A stretch of 64,000 nucleotides of DNA from Constantimarinum furrinae (GTDB lineage: Bacteria; Bacteroidota; Bacteroidia; Flavobacteriales; Flavobacteriaceae): positions 2,790,001 through 2,854,000 of the forward strand of contig NZ_CP052909.1 of NCBI RefSeq assembly GCF_014295415.1, read 5' to 3'. The notes beneath the pieces are model-generated. The model was not told where the DNA came from, ran no database searches, and saw nothing but the letters and a program-made list of their open reading frames with translations. Positions 1 through 8,129 of this stretch are shown one piece after another. The number at the start of each line of letters is the position of its first letter. Within the stretch, counting starts at the first letter, position 1. The position numbers and the translations under genes were made by a program.

Positions 1-551
1 AGTGCATAAAACAACCATCCAAAGGCTCCTAAATATAAAATACGTTGATGTAATCCTCTATATTCAGGGAATTGCCACATCAACAAAGGTGCAATGATTG
101 CTAGTGAAAATGCCCCGAAAGTTTGCCATTTATGATTCTTTTTTTCAATTATGAAAATAAATGAAATACAAAAAAGACAGAATGCAAACCCCGCAATTAT
201 TGTAAAAAGCGAATGGAAAGCATCATCAGTATAATTAAAAATATATTGATATGTATCAGGACTGGCAAGTTGATACACCCCTGTTAGCAAAAAGGAAAAA
301 CAAAAAAAATAAAGAATAGCAAGCTGTTTCCAATACAAATTTAATTGTTTAGTGGCTAAAAGTGCAATTGCCAAGCTTAATATAACAATCGTATCATTGG
401 CAATCCAATTGCCGGGTACTTTTTGCGCACCTAATTCATTTATTGAATTTTGAGCAACTGAATACCCTTCAAAAGAAAATAGAGGGAGTAGAAAAATAGT
501 GATTATAAATAGTGCATAAGCAATTATGTATATTTTAGCATATAATCTCAT
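1..551 (-). CDS. DUF998 family membrane protein, 3' end cut by the window edge
   Basis: Reading on the minus strand from the ATG at 551, the frame stays open for 183 codons to base 1, so the C-terminus lies outside the window. The product is strongly hydrophobic, with about five predicted membrane helices. An NELGAQ...GNW..N segment follows the first helix, as in DUF998 proteins, a family of small integral membrane proteins without an established biochemical role. It begins one base after the stop of the lipoprotein gene at 553-1449, so the two are probably co-transcribed. The family assignment rests on reading the motif by eye. Confidence 0.75.
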   Translation of the reverse strand, partial: MRLYAKIYIIAYALFIITIFLLPLFSFEGYSVAQNSINELGAQKVPGNWIANDTIVILSLAIALLATKQLNLYWKQLAILYFFCFSFLLTGVYQLASPDTYQYIFNYTDDAFHSLFTIIAGFAFCLFCISFIFIIEKKNHKWQTFGAFSLAIIAPLLMWQFPEYRGLHQRILYLGAFGWLFYA

Positions 552-552
552 A

Positions 553-1449
553 TTAAAGAATAAGAGGATTTAGGTTGAATTTTCTTAGTATAGGAAGCAA
601 TCGCTCCAAAGGAATTTCTACCGAAAATGTACCAGTGTATGATGGGCAAATCACGCAATCATCAAAATAGTATTCCACCTTATAATCGTTTATAACGAAA
701 TTATTTTTGTATTCAAAAAAATCGTCAAAGGTTATTTCCCAGCAGTCATAATACATATCTCCTTTATAAATCTGATCTGTAATAATTTCGTTGAGGATTT
801 TGGTCATTTCTTCTTCAGTTCCCTCATTAAAAAAATCTTCATAGTTCATAAACACTGAACGATTTAAATCAAAATTTAGACAATCAAAACTATAAGTTGG
901 ATGCAACGTACCAGAGTAATAATTCTCCTTGTAAAAAAGTATACTTATAAGCTTTTCATTGAGAGCGTATAATTTATAATCAATCAAGCGTTGTTCTTTA
1001 AACCGATTGATACGAACCGTGTCACAGATCATCTCTTTATCTTCTAAAATGCTTGCCTCCACACCTTCAATATTCAAATATGTCTCTTCTAGATATTCGT
1101 TAAAATTGTGGTAAGATTCTTTGAGGGATTCGTTCAAGTAAGGATACTTAAAATCTATTAAATATAGATCTTTATCCTTTTTATAATTTTTGTGAACGAT
1201 TAGTTCATCCAGCGCTGCCTTGTCATCTTTTTTATCGATAAGGTTTTGTCGTTTTATGATTATAGATTTGGATTTATTGAGCTCAGTATCATTGTGTGTA
1301 TACAAGCTGTCAAACGGTAATACCTGCTCAAAAGGCACTAGGTCTGTTTCAATAGTACCGGAAAAGTCTTCTGGGTCCTGAGTTTTTTCAACCTCATTTT
1401 TACAGGAAACTATTAAAAGAATTATTAATGCAAGGCTTATATATTTCAT
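553..1449 (-). CDS. RsiV-like lipoprotein (DUF4163/DUF3298 type)
   Basis: The 298-residue product starts with a lipoprotein signal peptide whose lipobox ends at Cys16 (IVSC), so it should be anchored in an outer or periplasmic membrane leaflet. The central part (about 90-200) and the C-terminal part (about 215-295, with PSYTGTFSVEIP near the end) match the DUF4163 plus DUF3298 arrangement of RsiV-like proteins. In Bacillus RsiV is an anti-sigma factor that binds lysozyme, but most Bacteroidota homologues are free lipoproteins of unknown role. No anti-sigma segment or partner sigma factor is visible here. It is the second gene of a minus-strand operon (1867 to 1). Confidence 0.65.
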   Translation of the reverse strand: MKYISLALIILLIVSCKNEVEKTQDPEDFSGTIETDLVPFEQVLPFDSLYTHNDTELNKSKSIIIKRQNLIDKKDDKAALDELIVHKNYKKDKDLYLIDFKYPYLNESLKESYHNFNEYLEETYLNIEGVEASILEDKEMICDTVRINRFKEQRLIDYKLYALNEKLISILFYKENYYSGTLHPTYSFDCLNFDLNRSVFMNYEDFFNEGTEEEMTKILNEIITDQIYKGDMYYDCWEITFDDFFEYKNNFVINDYKVEYYFDDCVICPSYTGTFSVEIPLERLLPILRKFNLNPLIL

Positions 1450-1459
1450 AATTATAGAT

Positions 1460-1867
1460 TTAGTTGTTTTTAAACAGCAATTGCAATTTTGTAATCATTA
1501 TTAACTCACTCTTATTTGTTCCACTAAAAGCATCGGCAATTTCCTGAACCGTATTCAGAATAAGGATTTTTCTTTCTTCTGAAAATAGATTCTTATGATC
1601 CTTGTAATATTCACTAAAACTCTCGAAACAGTCATCAGCCTCCATACTCTCATAATCAAACCACTCAAACACAATTGAAATTTGGTATGCGGCATCGGTT
1701 CCAAATTGATCTTCGAAATCATCTTTTGCTTTCCACTCTTCTTCAACAAAACGTGTGAGTTCTATATATTCAGATCGCCGTACGACGTTATCTGATGCTG
1801 CAATAGCGTAGAAGAGTTCTCCCAGTTTTTGGTAGAATAACAATTCCGTTTGGCTCACTTTTTTCAT
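1460..1867 (-). CDS. TerB-like small acidic helical protein
   Basis: This 135-residue acidic protein is predicted to be all-helical, without signal peptide or membrane segment, so it is probably cytoplasmic. The opening LGELFYAIAASDNVV, followed by helices ending in a VQEIADAFSG segment, resembles the TerB/tellurite-resistance-like fold, which contains acidic helix pairs and often begins with an AxADG-type turn. The match is weak and no metal ligands can be assigned with confidence. It is the first gene of the minus-strand operon, with a 10-bp gap to the RsiV-like lipoprotein. Its function is unknown; tellurite resistance itself is not implied. Confidence 0.45.
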   Translation of the reverse strand: MKKVSQTELLFYQKLGELFYAIAASDNVVRRSEYIELTRFVEEEWKAKDDFEDQFGTDAAYQISIVFEWFDYESMEADDCFESFSEYYKDHKNLFSEERKILILNTVQEIADAFSGTNKSELIMITKLQLLFKNN

Positions 1868-1918
1868 AGTTTAATTTATTGATAGTATAAAAATACCTTC
1901 ATGAAATAGGATTCACTA

Positions 1919-1966
1919 TGATATTTATCAGTTTCAGAAATTTTGAGAGCTTATTACTTATCTTTG
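1919..1966 (+). promoter_or_regulatory. Crp/Fnr-type site and -7 element before the sensor kinase gene
   Basis: The palindrome TGA-TATTTA-TCA lies at 1919-1930. A Bacteroidota -7 element, TATCTTTG, lies at 1959-1966, only four bases before the ATG at 1971. The distance from palindrome centre to the last base of the -7 element is 41.5 bp, five more than at the other sites of this kind. The site may therefore act differently, or the true promoter may differ. The position suggests autoregulation of the two-component system. Confidence 0.5.
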
Positions 1967-1970
1967 GAGT

Positions 1971-3476
1971 ATGGATGTTTTTAATAAGGGTAGCAACGTT
2001 TTTAAAATACTTTCTGAAGCCGTTTCAGAAGGAATTATAATCGTTAATCAAAACCAAACTATAGTTGCTACAAATATGGCTGCCAACTCATTATTTGGCT
2101 ACGCAGAAGATGAACTAATGGGTCAACATCTTGATGTTTTAATTCCTAAAAGGTATCACTCAAATCATCATATACACGTAAGGGGTTTTATGAAAAAGAG
2201 TGATAAACGCCAAATGGGTCACGGTAGGGATCTCTTCGGTCTTCGCAAAGACGGATCACAGTTTCCTGTAGAAGCAGGACTTAATCCATTTACGATTTAC
2301 GATAATGATTATGTAATGGCACTAGTTATTGATATTTCGGTTCGAAAAAAGGCGGAGCAAGAACTTAAACATTGGGCCAATATATTTAATGAATCGCTCA
2401 ACGAGATTTTTATTTTTGATGCTAGAACACTCAAATTCATTGACGTAAATAAGGGAGCGTTAAATAATATAGGATACACGCTAGAAGAATTACGCTCAAT
2501 GACGCCTGTTGATATTAAACCAAATTTTACACTAGTTAAATTTAACAACTTAATAGCACCACTCTTAAACGATCTGGAAGCTAAATTAAAATTCAATACT
2601 ATTCATAAGCGTAAGGATGGAAGTATCTATCCCGTTGAAGTACACTTACAAAAATCGAAAACAGGAGAGAACGATTTACTGGTAGCTATCATTTTAGATG
2701 TTACAGAGCAAGAAGCATATACTCAAAAATTAGAGCAACAAGTTACAGAACGAACAAGACGTCTAGAAGAGGCTCTTAACAAAGAAAAAGAATTGAATGA
2801 GTTGAAAACTAAGTTCTTATCACTAGTTTCGCACGAGTTTAAAACACCGCTGAGTGGAATATTGACATCGGCCACTTTGGCGGGAAAATACACAGAGTCC
2901 GAGCAACAAGAGAAGCGTGATAAGCATTTAAAGACTATCCAATCTAAAGTCAAATATCTTAATAATATTATCAACGACTTTTTATCTATTGAGCGTTTAG
3001 AAAGTGGTAAGGTAAAATATATATTTTCTAATTTTCCGTTGAGTAAAGTGGTAAATGAAGTAATTTATGATGCCAATATGTTATTAAAAGAGGGACAGCA
3101 TATAGAATATCCCGAAAATATTGACAGCATCTTCATAGATTTTGACGAGAAGATATTAGAATTGATTTTGACAAACCTTATCAATAATGCAATAAAATAC
3201 TCCTCAGAAAATTCCACGATACATATTATGGCAGAAACTCAAGCTAAGGAGCTCGTATTGACCGTTAAAGATGAAGGTATTGGTATTCCTGAGAATGAGC
3301 AAAAATATATTTTCAATAGGTATTTTAGAGCAGAGAATGCCTTACTTAATCAAGGTACAGGTATTGGTCTCAACATTGTTAAAACCCATTTGGAAAATCT
3401 GGGCGGCGCAATTACCTTTACCAGTATTCAAGAAAGAGGGACAGAATTTAAAGTTACCATCCCTACTGATGCTTAA
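1971..3476 (+). CDS. PAS-PAS sensor histidine kinase, possibly FixL-like
   Basis: The 501-residue kinase has no membrane segment, so it should sense a cytoplasmic signal. PAS1 spans about 10-125 and PAS2 about 135-250. A coiled coil (252-285) leads to HisKA with phospho-acceptor His288 in SLVSHEFKTPL. The HATPase domain shows an N box (NLINNAIKYS), G1 (DEGIGIP) and G2 (GTGIGLNIV). PAS1 aligns without gaps to the FixL haem-binding stretch: His66 falls on the FixL proximal histidine and Arg86 on its distal arginine, before RKDGSQFP. Many PAS domains without haem share part of this pattern, so oxygen sensing is an inference. The next gene, 12 bp downstream, is the obvious partner regulator. Confidence 0.88.
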   Translation: MDVFNKGSNVFKILSEAVSEGIIIVNQNQTIVATNMAANSLFGYAEDELMGQHLDVLIPKRYHSNHHIHVRGFMKKSDKRQMGHGRDLFGLRKDGSQFPVEAGLNPFTIYDNDYVMALVIDISVRKKAEQELKHWANIFNESLNEIFIFDARTLKFIDVNKGALNNIGYTLEELRSMTPVDIKPNFTLVKFNNLIAPLLNDLEAKLKFNTIHKRKDGSIYPVEVHLQKSKTGENDLLVAIILDVTEQEAYTQKLEQQVTERTRRLEEALNKEKELNELKTKFLSLVSHEFKTPLSGILTSATLAGKYTESEQQEKRDKHLKTIQSKVKYLNNIINDFLSIERLESGKVKYIFSNFPLSKVVNEVIYDANMLLKEGQHIEYPENIDSIFIDFDEKILELILTNLINNAIKYSSENSTIHIMAETQAKELVLTVKDEGIGIPENEQKYIFNRYFRAENALLNQGTGIGLNIVKTHLENLGGAITFTSIQERGTEFKVTIPTDA

Positions 3477-3488
3477 TCGTTTACTCTT

Positions 3489-4538
3489 ATGAAAACCATC
3501 CTGTTAATAGAAGATGATACCGCACTTCGCGAGAATACAGCAGAACTTTTAGAACTAGCAAACTATGCGGTATACAGCGCTCCAAACGGTAAAATAGGAA
3601 TTGAAGTTGCAAGAGAAAAGCTTCCGGACTTAATAGTTTGTGATATTATGATGCCAGAAGTAGATGGATATGGTGTCTTGGAGGCTGTGTCAATAGACCC
3701 CACCACTTCACACATTCCATTTATTTTTCTTTCAGCAAGGACTGAACATAAAGAAATAAGAAAGGGAATGGATCTAGGAGCTGATGACTATTTGACAAAA
3801 CCGTTTGAAGAAGATGAACTTTTAAGTGCCATTGAAAGTAGATTGGCAAAAGCAGAAATCCTCTCAAATGCTTTAGAGAATTCTACTAAAAAAAAAGTAA
3901 ATGAAGGTGATATTAGAAACCTAAATGAACTCAAAAATCTCTTTGATGATACCGGGGAAATTAGGCATTTCGAAAAAGGAGAGATCATTTATAAAGAGGG
4001 AAGCTATTCGACAAAAATCTATCTTATCCTTAATGGCATCGTAAAGAGTACAAAAATGGAAGACAGTGGAAAAGAATTAATCACTGCCCTTCATAAACCA
4101 GATGAATTTTTAGGATTTACATCATTTGCAAATAATATTCCTTATCAAGAAACAGCTACAGCTGTAGAAAAAGTGGAATTGGCTGGAATTTCTAAAGAAG
4201 AGCTTAAGAGCATTCTTGGCAAAAATCAAAATGTATCGCTGGAACTGGTAAATGTGCTTACTGAAAATATTTCAGAGATTAAAGAGCAGCTCCTTCAAAT
4301 GGCCTATAGTAGTGTTCGAAGAAAAACGGCCCAAACTATCCTTCAGTTTGCACGAATTTTAAATAGAAATCCTGAAGATGCTATTAGAATTGCACGTAGC
4401 GATCTGGCGAGTGTGGCGGGAATCGCAACAGAAAGCTTAATTCGAACTATTTCAGAATTCAAAAAAAAGGGGCTTATTGAAATTGAAGGTAGGAATATAA
4501 AAATCCTTCAACTTTCGGCCTTAGAAGAAGTAGAATAA
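3489..4538 (+). CDS. response regulator with Crp/Fnr-type effector domain
   Basis: The product has 349 residues. The receiver domain (1-120) has the acidic pair Glu8/Asp9-Asp10, phospho-acceptor Asp52 in CDIMMPE and Lys104 in TKPF. A cyclic-nucleotide-binding-type beta-roll (about 148-260) and a Crp-type winged helix (about 285-345, recognition region ATESLIRTISEFKKKGLI) follow. There is no N-terminal cysteine cluster, so unlike Fnr it should be switched by phosphorylation and not by an iron-sulphur cluster. It sits 12 bp after the kinase gene. It is the best candidate to bind the TGA-N6-TCA palindromes found before the stress, OsmC, Hsp20 and nos units of this window. Confidence 0.9.
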   Translation: MKTILLIEDDTALRENTAELLELANYAVYSAPNGKIGIEVAREKLPDLIVCDIMMPEVDGYGVLEAVSIDPTTSHIPFIFLSARTEHKEIRKGMDLGADDYLTKPFEEDELLSAIESRLAKAEILSNALENSTKKKVNEGDIRNLNELKNLFDDTGEIRHFEKGEIIYKEGSYSTKIYLILNGIVKSTKMEDSGKELITALHKPDEFLGFTSFANNIPYQETATAVEKVELAGISKEELKSILGKNQNVSLELVNVLTENISEIKEQLLQMAYSSVRRKTAQTILQFARILNRNPEDAIRIARSDLASVAGIATESLIRTISEFKKKGLIEIEGRNIKILQLSALEEVE

Positions 4539-4547
4539 TAACAAAAC

Positions 4548-4590
4548 TGACTTTTATCATATCTTACCTTTAGGCTCGTTGATACTTTTG
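4548..4590 (+). promoter_or_regulatory. Crp/Fnr-type site with -7 element before usp gene 1
   Basis: TGA-CTTTTA-TCA lies at 4548-4559 and TACTTTTG, a perfect TAnnTTTG element, at 4583-4590. The centre-to-element-end distance is 36.5 bp. If transcription starts about five bases after the element, the site is centred near -41.5, the class II activator position. The gene starts at 4608. Confidence 0.7.
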
Positions 4591-4607
4591 TTTTTATAAA
4601 GTGTACG

Positions 4608-5438
4608 ATGCAGCAAATTTTAATACCTACCGATTTTTCCGATAATGCGTGGAATGCAACAATTTATGCCTTGCAGTTTTTCAAAACTCAGAATATCACC
4701 TTTCATTTTTTACACATAGATATCTCTCTCCAGGTTGATGATGAACTACATTACAATGGTGTTTTTACTAAAAAAGAAATCTCAAAAGAAAAAACGGCTA
4801 ACATGGTGGATTGGATGCACAAAATAAACATTCACTACCCTAATCCGAATCATAAATTTAGATTTTCGATACGACCGGGATTATTTATAGCATGTTTTAG
4901 AAACTACGTAACAAAGGAAAACATTGACCTAATCGTAATGGGGACTAAAGGAGCTTCAGGCCTAAAAGAAATGACAATTGGCAGTAAAACTGGTGCTGTT
5001 ATAAAGCGTATTAAATGCCCCAACTTAGTAATACCTGAAGAGGCCCAATTCACGAAACCCCTTAATATTGGTTTCCCGACTGATTTTAATATGTTTTACA
5101 AACAAAGAATAATTCGAACATTATTGGAGATAGCTAATACTTATCAGTCATCAATAAAGGTACTTCGAGTTGCTCAAAATGAAAAACCTATGGATAAGGT
5201 CCAAAAAACAAATAGGAAACATCTTATACAATATCTCCATGAGATTTCACATAGTTTTCACGTAATTGATAATCCTATTCTTGAGAGTGCCTTACAATCC
5301 TTTGTAAATTCGATGCATATAGATATGGTGGCCATGATCGCTAAGAATTTAAATTTCTTTCAACGTTTATTATTTAAGCCTCAGGTGGAACAAATTAGTT
5401 ATCACATGCAGATCCCATTTCTAGTTTTGCACGAATAG
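4608..5438 (+). CDS. tandem universal stress protein 1
   Basis: This 276-residue cytoplasmic protein has two UspA-type domains. The first (about 1-145) starts ILIPTDFSDNAW and ends with the ATP-binding signature GTKGASG...GS followed by CPNLVIP. The second (about 150-276) is degenerate and lacks the G-x2-G-x9-GS loop. Two-domain Usp proteins in Bacteroidota are usually induced by starvation or low oxygen. Four paralogues lie in this window (4608, 5564, 6424 and 14292), each with only one intact nucleotide loop. It has its own TGA-N6-TCA site and is separated from the next usp gene by 125 bp holding a second such promoter. Confidence 0.88.
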   Translation: MQQILIPTDFSDNAWNATIYALQFFKTQNITFHFLHIDISLQVDDELHYNGVFTKKEISKEKTANMVDWMHKINIHYPNPNHKFRFSIRPGLFIACFRNYVTKENIDLIVMGTKGASGLKEMTIGSKTGAVIKRIKCPNLVIPEEAQFTKPLNIGFPTDFNMFYKQRIIRTLLEIANTYQSSIKVLRVAQNEKPMDKVQKTNRKHLIQYLHEISHSFHVIDNPILESALQSFVNSMHIDMVAMIAKNLNFFQRLLFKPQVEQISYHMQIPFLVLHE

Positions 5439-5497
5439 TTTAAGTACTTCAATCTTCCCTAACGGTCGCTATAACTTATTTGTATATAAGGGGGTAC

Positions 5498-5540
5498 TGA
5501 TAATTATCATTTTAAGATTATGGCTGATACCATAGATTTG
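5498..5540 (+). promoter_or_regulatory. Crp/Fnr-type site with -7 element before the usp-usp-nuclease-MBL operon
   Basis: TGA-TAATTA-TCA is at 5498-5509 and TAGATTTG at 5533-5540, again with 36.5 bp from palindrome centre to element end. The ATG of the first gene is at 5564, leaving a short leader. This is the clearest site of the series and would drive four tightly packed genes up to 9486. Confidence 0.75.
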
Positions 5541-5563
5541 GATATTTCTAAAAATAATATCCT

Positions 5564-6412
5564 ATGAGAACGATAATTATTCCAACAGATTTTTCAGAAA
5601 CTGCGATGAATGCCATTCGCTACTCCATGGAACTTTTTAAATATGAGAAGAGCAAATTTATCGTGACGAACGCTTTTGCAGACGAAGTATACGAGAATAC
5701 AATGGAAATGGATCGAGAATTTTTCGAGGAATATAGAGATAAAGTGGAGTCAGCTACAGACCGATTATTGCAAAAAGTAGTTGCCGAAATGTTACAGATT
5801 TCTGGGAATCCGAAACACTCGTATCATTACAAACCGCTATTTGAAAGTTTGGTTGATGGTGTAAATGACTTGGTAGATAAACACAATGCTGATGCTGTTT
5901 TAATGGGAACCAAAGGAAATAGTAACTGTGATGACGTAACGTTTGGGAGCCAAACACTTCAGGTCATTAAATACGTAAAGTGTCCAGTAATTGCAGTACC
6001 TGTGGGCTACCACGGCCACCCTCTTAAGAATATTTTATTTCCGACAGATTATATGTTACCCTTTAAACGTCGTGAATTGAAGCTGGTCAGCACTCTAGCA
6101 GCACGATTTGCTTCTATGGTACATTTTCTACATATATCGGAAGCAAAGGAGCTTTCTCATAGACAAAAGGATAATAAAGCAATTGCATCCTGTTCTTTTC
6201 AAGAAAATCAGGTTTCTCACATAAGAGTACCCGGTAAAGACATCACTCAAGCAATTAATAAAACGATGACTGCGTCCTCTGTAGATATGCTAGTAATGGT
6301 AAACCAAAGACACTCTTATCTTGAAAACATTTTATATCGCTCTACTATCGAGAAAATCGGTTTGGATATAAAGATTCCATTCCTAGTATTACAAAATTTA
6401 CAACGCCATTAA
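5564..6412 (+). CDS. tandem universal stress protein 2
   Basis: The 282-residue protein has two Usp domains. The first opens with IIIPTDFSETAM and carries the nucleotide loop as GTKGNSNCDDVTFGS (about 125-140), followed by CPVIAVP. The second begins near 155 (NILFPTDYMLPF) and has lost its loop. It should be a cytoplasmic ATP-binding stress protein of unknown precise action. It is the first gene of a four-gene operon (gaps 11 and 5 bp, then a 14-bp overlap) that continues with another usp, an ATP-cone nuclease and a beta-CASP hydrolase. Confidence 0.88.
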   Translation: MRTIIIPTDFSETAMNAIRYSMELFKYEKSKFIVTNAFADEVYENTMEMDREFFEEYRDKVESATDRLLQKVVAEMLQISGNPKHSYHYKPLFESLVDGVNDLVDKHNADAVLMGTKGNSNCDDVTFGSQTLQVIKYVKCPVIAVPVGYHGHPLKNILFPTDYMLPFKRRELKLVSTLAARFASMVHFLHISEAKELSHRQKDNKAIASCSFQENQVSHIRVPGKDITQAINKTMTASSVDMLVMVNQRHSYLENILYRSTIEKIGLDIKIPFLVLQNLQRH

Positions 6413-6423
6413 TACTCACAACA

Positions 6424-7272
6424 ATGAAACGTATTCTATTACCCACAGATTTTTCAGAAAATGCTTGGAATGCATTGCATTATGCTAGCAATTTATACAA
6501 AAATGAAGAGGTGGATTTCTACCTTCTCAACGCTTTTACTACCCATAATTTTTCTTTGGACAATATGATGGTCCCAGAACCGGGTGAAAAATGGTATGAC
6601 GATGCCAAAACACGTTCGGAAAACGAACTTGAAAATATATTAAAACGAATTGAAAAGCTAGAGGTGCCGAGCAACCATACTTATTTTACAATAGCAGTTT
6701 TCAATACACCATTAGATGCTGTAAAACATCTTGTGGAAGATAAGGACATAGATTTAGTGATCGCATCCAACAAGGGTGAAACAAACGATGTGGATAGTAT
6801 ATTAGGTAGTAACAGTATCAATTTTATGGAAAAAATACGAAATTGTCCGGTACTTATAATTCCTGCAGAAGCCATGTTAGGAGAAATAAATGAGATTGTA
6901 TTCCCAACTAGCTTTAAAACCCATTACAAGCGTAAAGAACTTACTCATTTAAACCAAATAGCGCGCATTTCCAATGCACCTATTCGTATTTTGCACGTGG
7001 GTCAAAAGGAAAAACTTACCAAAAAACAAAAACAAAATAAACTTCTTTTGGAAGAATGTTTTGAAGGTCTTGGCTATACTTTTCATTTTTTAGAAAATAC
7101 CGAGGTGCAGACTGGACTAAATCTTTTTGTGCAAAGCCGAAACAGCGGTATGATTTCATTTATAAATAAAAAACACAGCTTCTTTGGTTCTATATTTTCA
7201 AAACCAATGGTAAAAGATTTGGGTTTTAATGCCAAAGTGCCTGTATTGGCACTGCACGATTTGCGTAACTAA
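6424..7272 (+). CDS. tandem universal stress protein 3
   Basis: The 282-residue protein is a paralogue of its upstream neighbour with the same opening (ILLPTDFSENAW). Its first-domain loop reads SNKGETNDVDSILGS, where the usual MGT start is replaced by ASN, so nucleotide binding may be altered. The second domain (about 155-282) has no loop. It lies 11 bp after the previous usp gene and 5 bp before the ATP-cone nuclease, so it is clearly co-transcribed. The three plus-strand copies probably arose by local duplication. Confidence 0.87.
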   Translation: MKRILLPTDFSENAWNALHYASNLYKNEEVDFYLLNAFTTHNFSLDNMMVPEPGEKWYDDAKTRSENELENILKRIEKLEVPSNHTYFTIAVFNTPLDAVKHLVEDKDIDLVIASNKGETNDVDSILGSNSINFMEKIRNCPVLIIPAEAMLGEINEIVFPTSFKTHYKRKELTHLNQIARISNAPIRILHVGQKEKLTKKQKQNKLLLEECFEGLGYTFHFLENTEVQTGLNLFVQSRNSGMISFINKKHSFFGSIFSKPMVKDLGFNAKVPVLALHDLRN

Positions 7273-7277
7273 ATAAT

Positions 7278-8129
7278 ATGAAAAAAGAAAATCTTCAAAT
7301 TGTAAAATCTTCTGGTGACAAAGTAGATTTTTCTATATCCAAATTACGAAGCAGTTTATATAGAAGCGGTGCTGACGAGTTAACGGTCGATAACATCATG
7401 AATGTGATACACGAAGAGTTGTATCAAGGCATATCTACCAAGGAAATCTACAACCGGGCCTATGCACTTTTGAAAAAAAGTAAGTCGATATATGCTTCTA
7501 AATACAAACTTAAAAAAGCGATATATGAATTAGGTCCTACCGGTTTTCCATTTGAAAATTTTATTGGGGCATTATTGGAATATTCAGGTTATCACGTGGA
7601 GGTAGGTAAAATTATGCAGGGAAAATGTGTATCACACGAAGTGGATGTGATTGCTTCAAAAAATGGACAGCACATTGTGGCAGAATGCAAATTTCATAGT
7701 GAAAAAACCACAACCTGTAATGTTAAGATACCTCTTTATATTAATTCGCGGTATCGGGATATTATTGACCAATATAAAAATAGTACCAAGTGTCCTAACG
7801 AGGGTTGGGTTGTCACTAATACTCGATTTACTGTAGATGCACTTACTTACGGTAAATGTTCAGGACTCTATTTGTTAAGCTGGGATTATCCTCGGGACAA
7901 TGGGTTAAAAGACCGTATCGATAAGTTGGGGTTATACCCTATTACGGTTTCAACATTACTCACCAAAAGAGAAAAACAGTTCCTATTGAGTAGAGAAATA
8001 GTTTTGTGTCGCCAATTATTGAATGACGTTTTTTATTTAGATCATTTAGGAATTTCAGAAACAAGAAAAGAAAAAATACAATCTGAAATTTCGATGCTTT
8101 GTAAACCTGATAATAATGAACAATATTAA
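7278..8129 (+). CDS. ATP-cone domain fused to Mrr-like PD-(D/E)XK nuclease
   Basis: The 283-residue protein begins with an ATP-cone (about 4-88: QIVKSSGDKVDFSISKLR...), the nucleotide-sensing module known from ribonucleotide reductase and NrdR. A restriction-endonuclease-like domain (about 90-190) follows. Its catalytic residues can be read as Asp123 in HEVDVIA and Glu136-Cys-Lys138 in AECKFH, with Glu93 upstream. The C-terminal 90 residues are unassigned. This architecture implies a DNA- or RNA-cleaving enzyme gated by ATP or dATP. There is no methylase or restriction partner nearby. It sits between usp genes and a beta-CASP hydrolase in one operon, which suggests a stress role over classical restriction. 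The substrate is unknown. Confidence 0.8.
   Translation: MKKENLQIVKSSGDKVDFSISKLRSSLYRSGADELTVDNIMNVIHEELYQGISTKEIYNRAYALLKKSKSIYASKYKLKKAIYELGPTGFPFENFIGALLEYSGYHVEVGKIMQGKCVSHEVDVIASKNGQHIVAECKFHSEKTTTCNVKIPLYINSRYRDIIDQYKNSTKCPNEGWVVTNTRFTVDALTYGKCSGLYLLSWDYPRDNGLKDRIDKLGLYPITVSTLLTKREKQFLLSREIVLCRQLLNDVFYLDHLGISETRKEKIQSEISMLCKPDNNEQY

Noticed and set aside
1460-1867. Tellurite-resistance gene
   Set aside because: TerB likeness is weak and no other ter gene is present, so only the fold is suggested.
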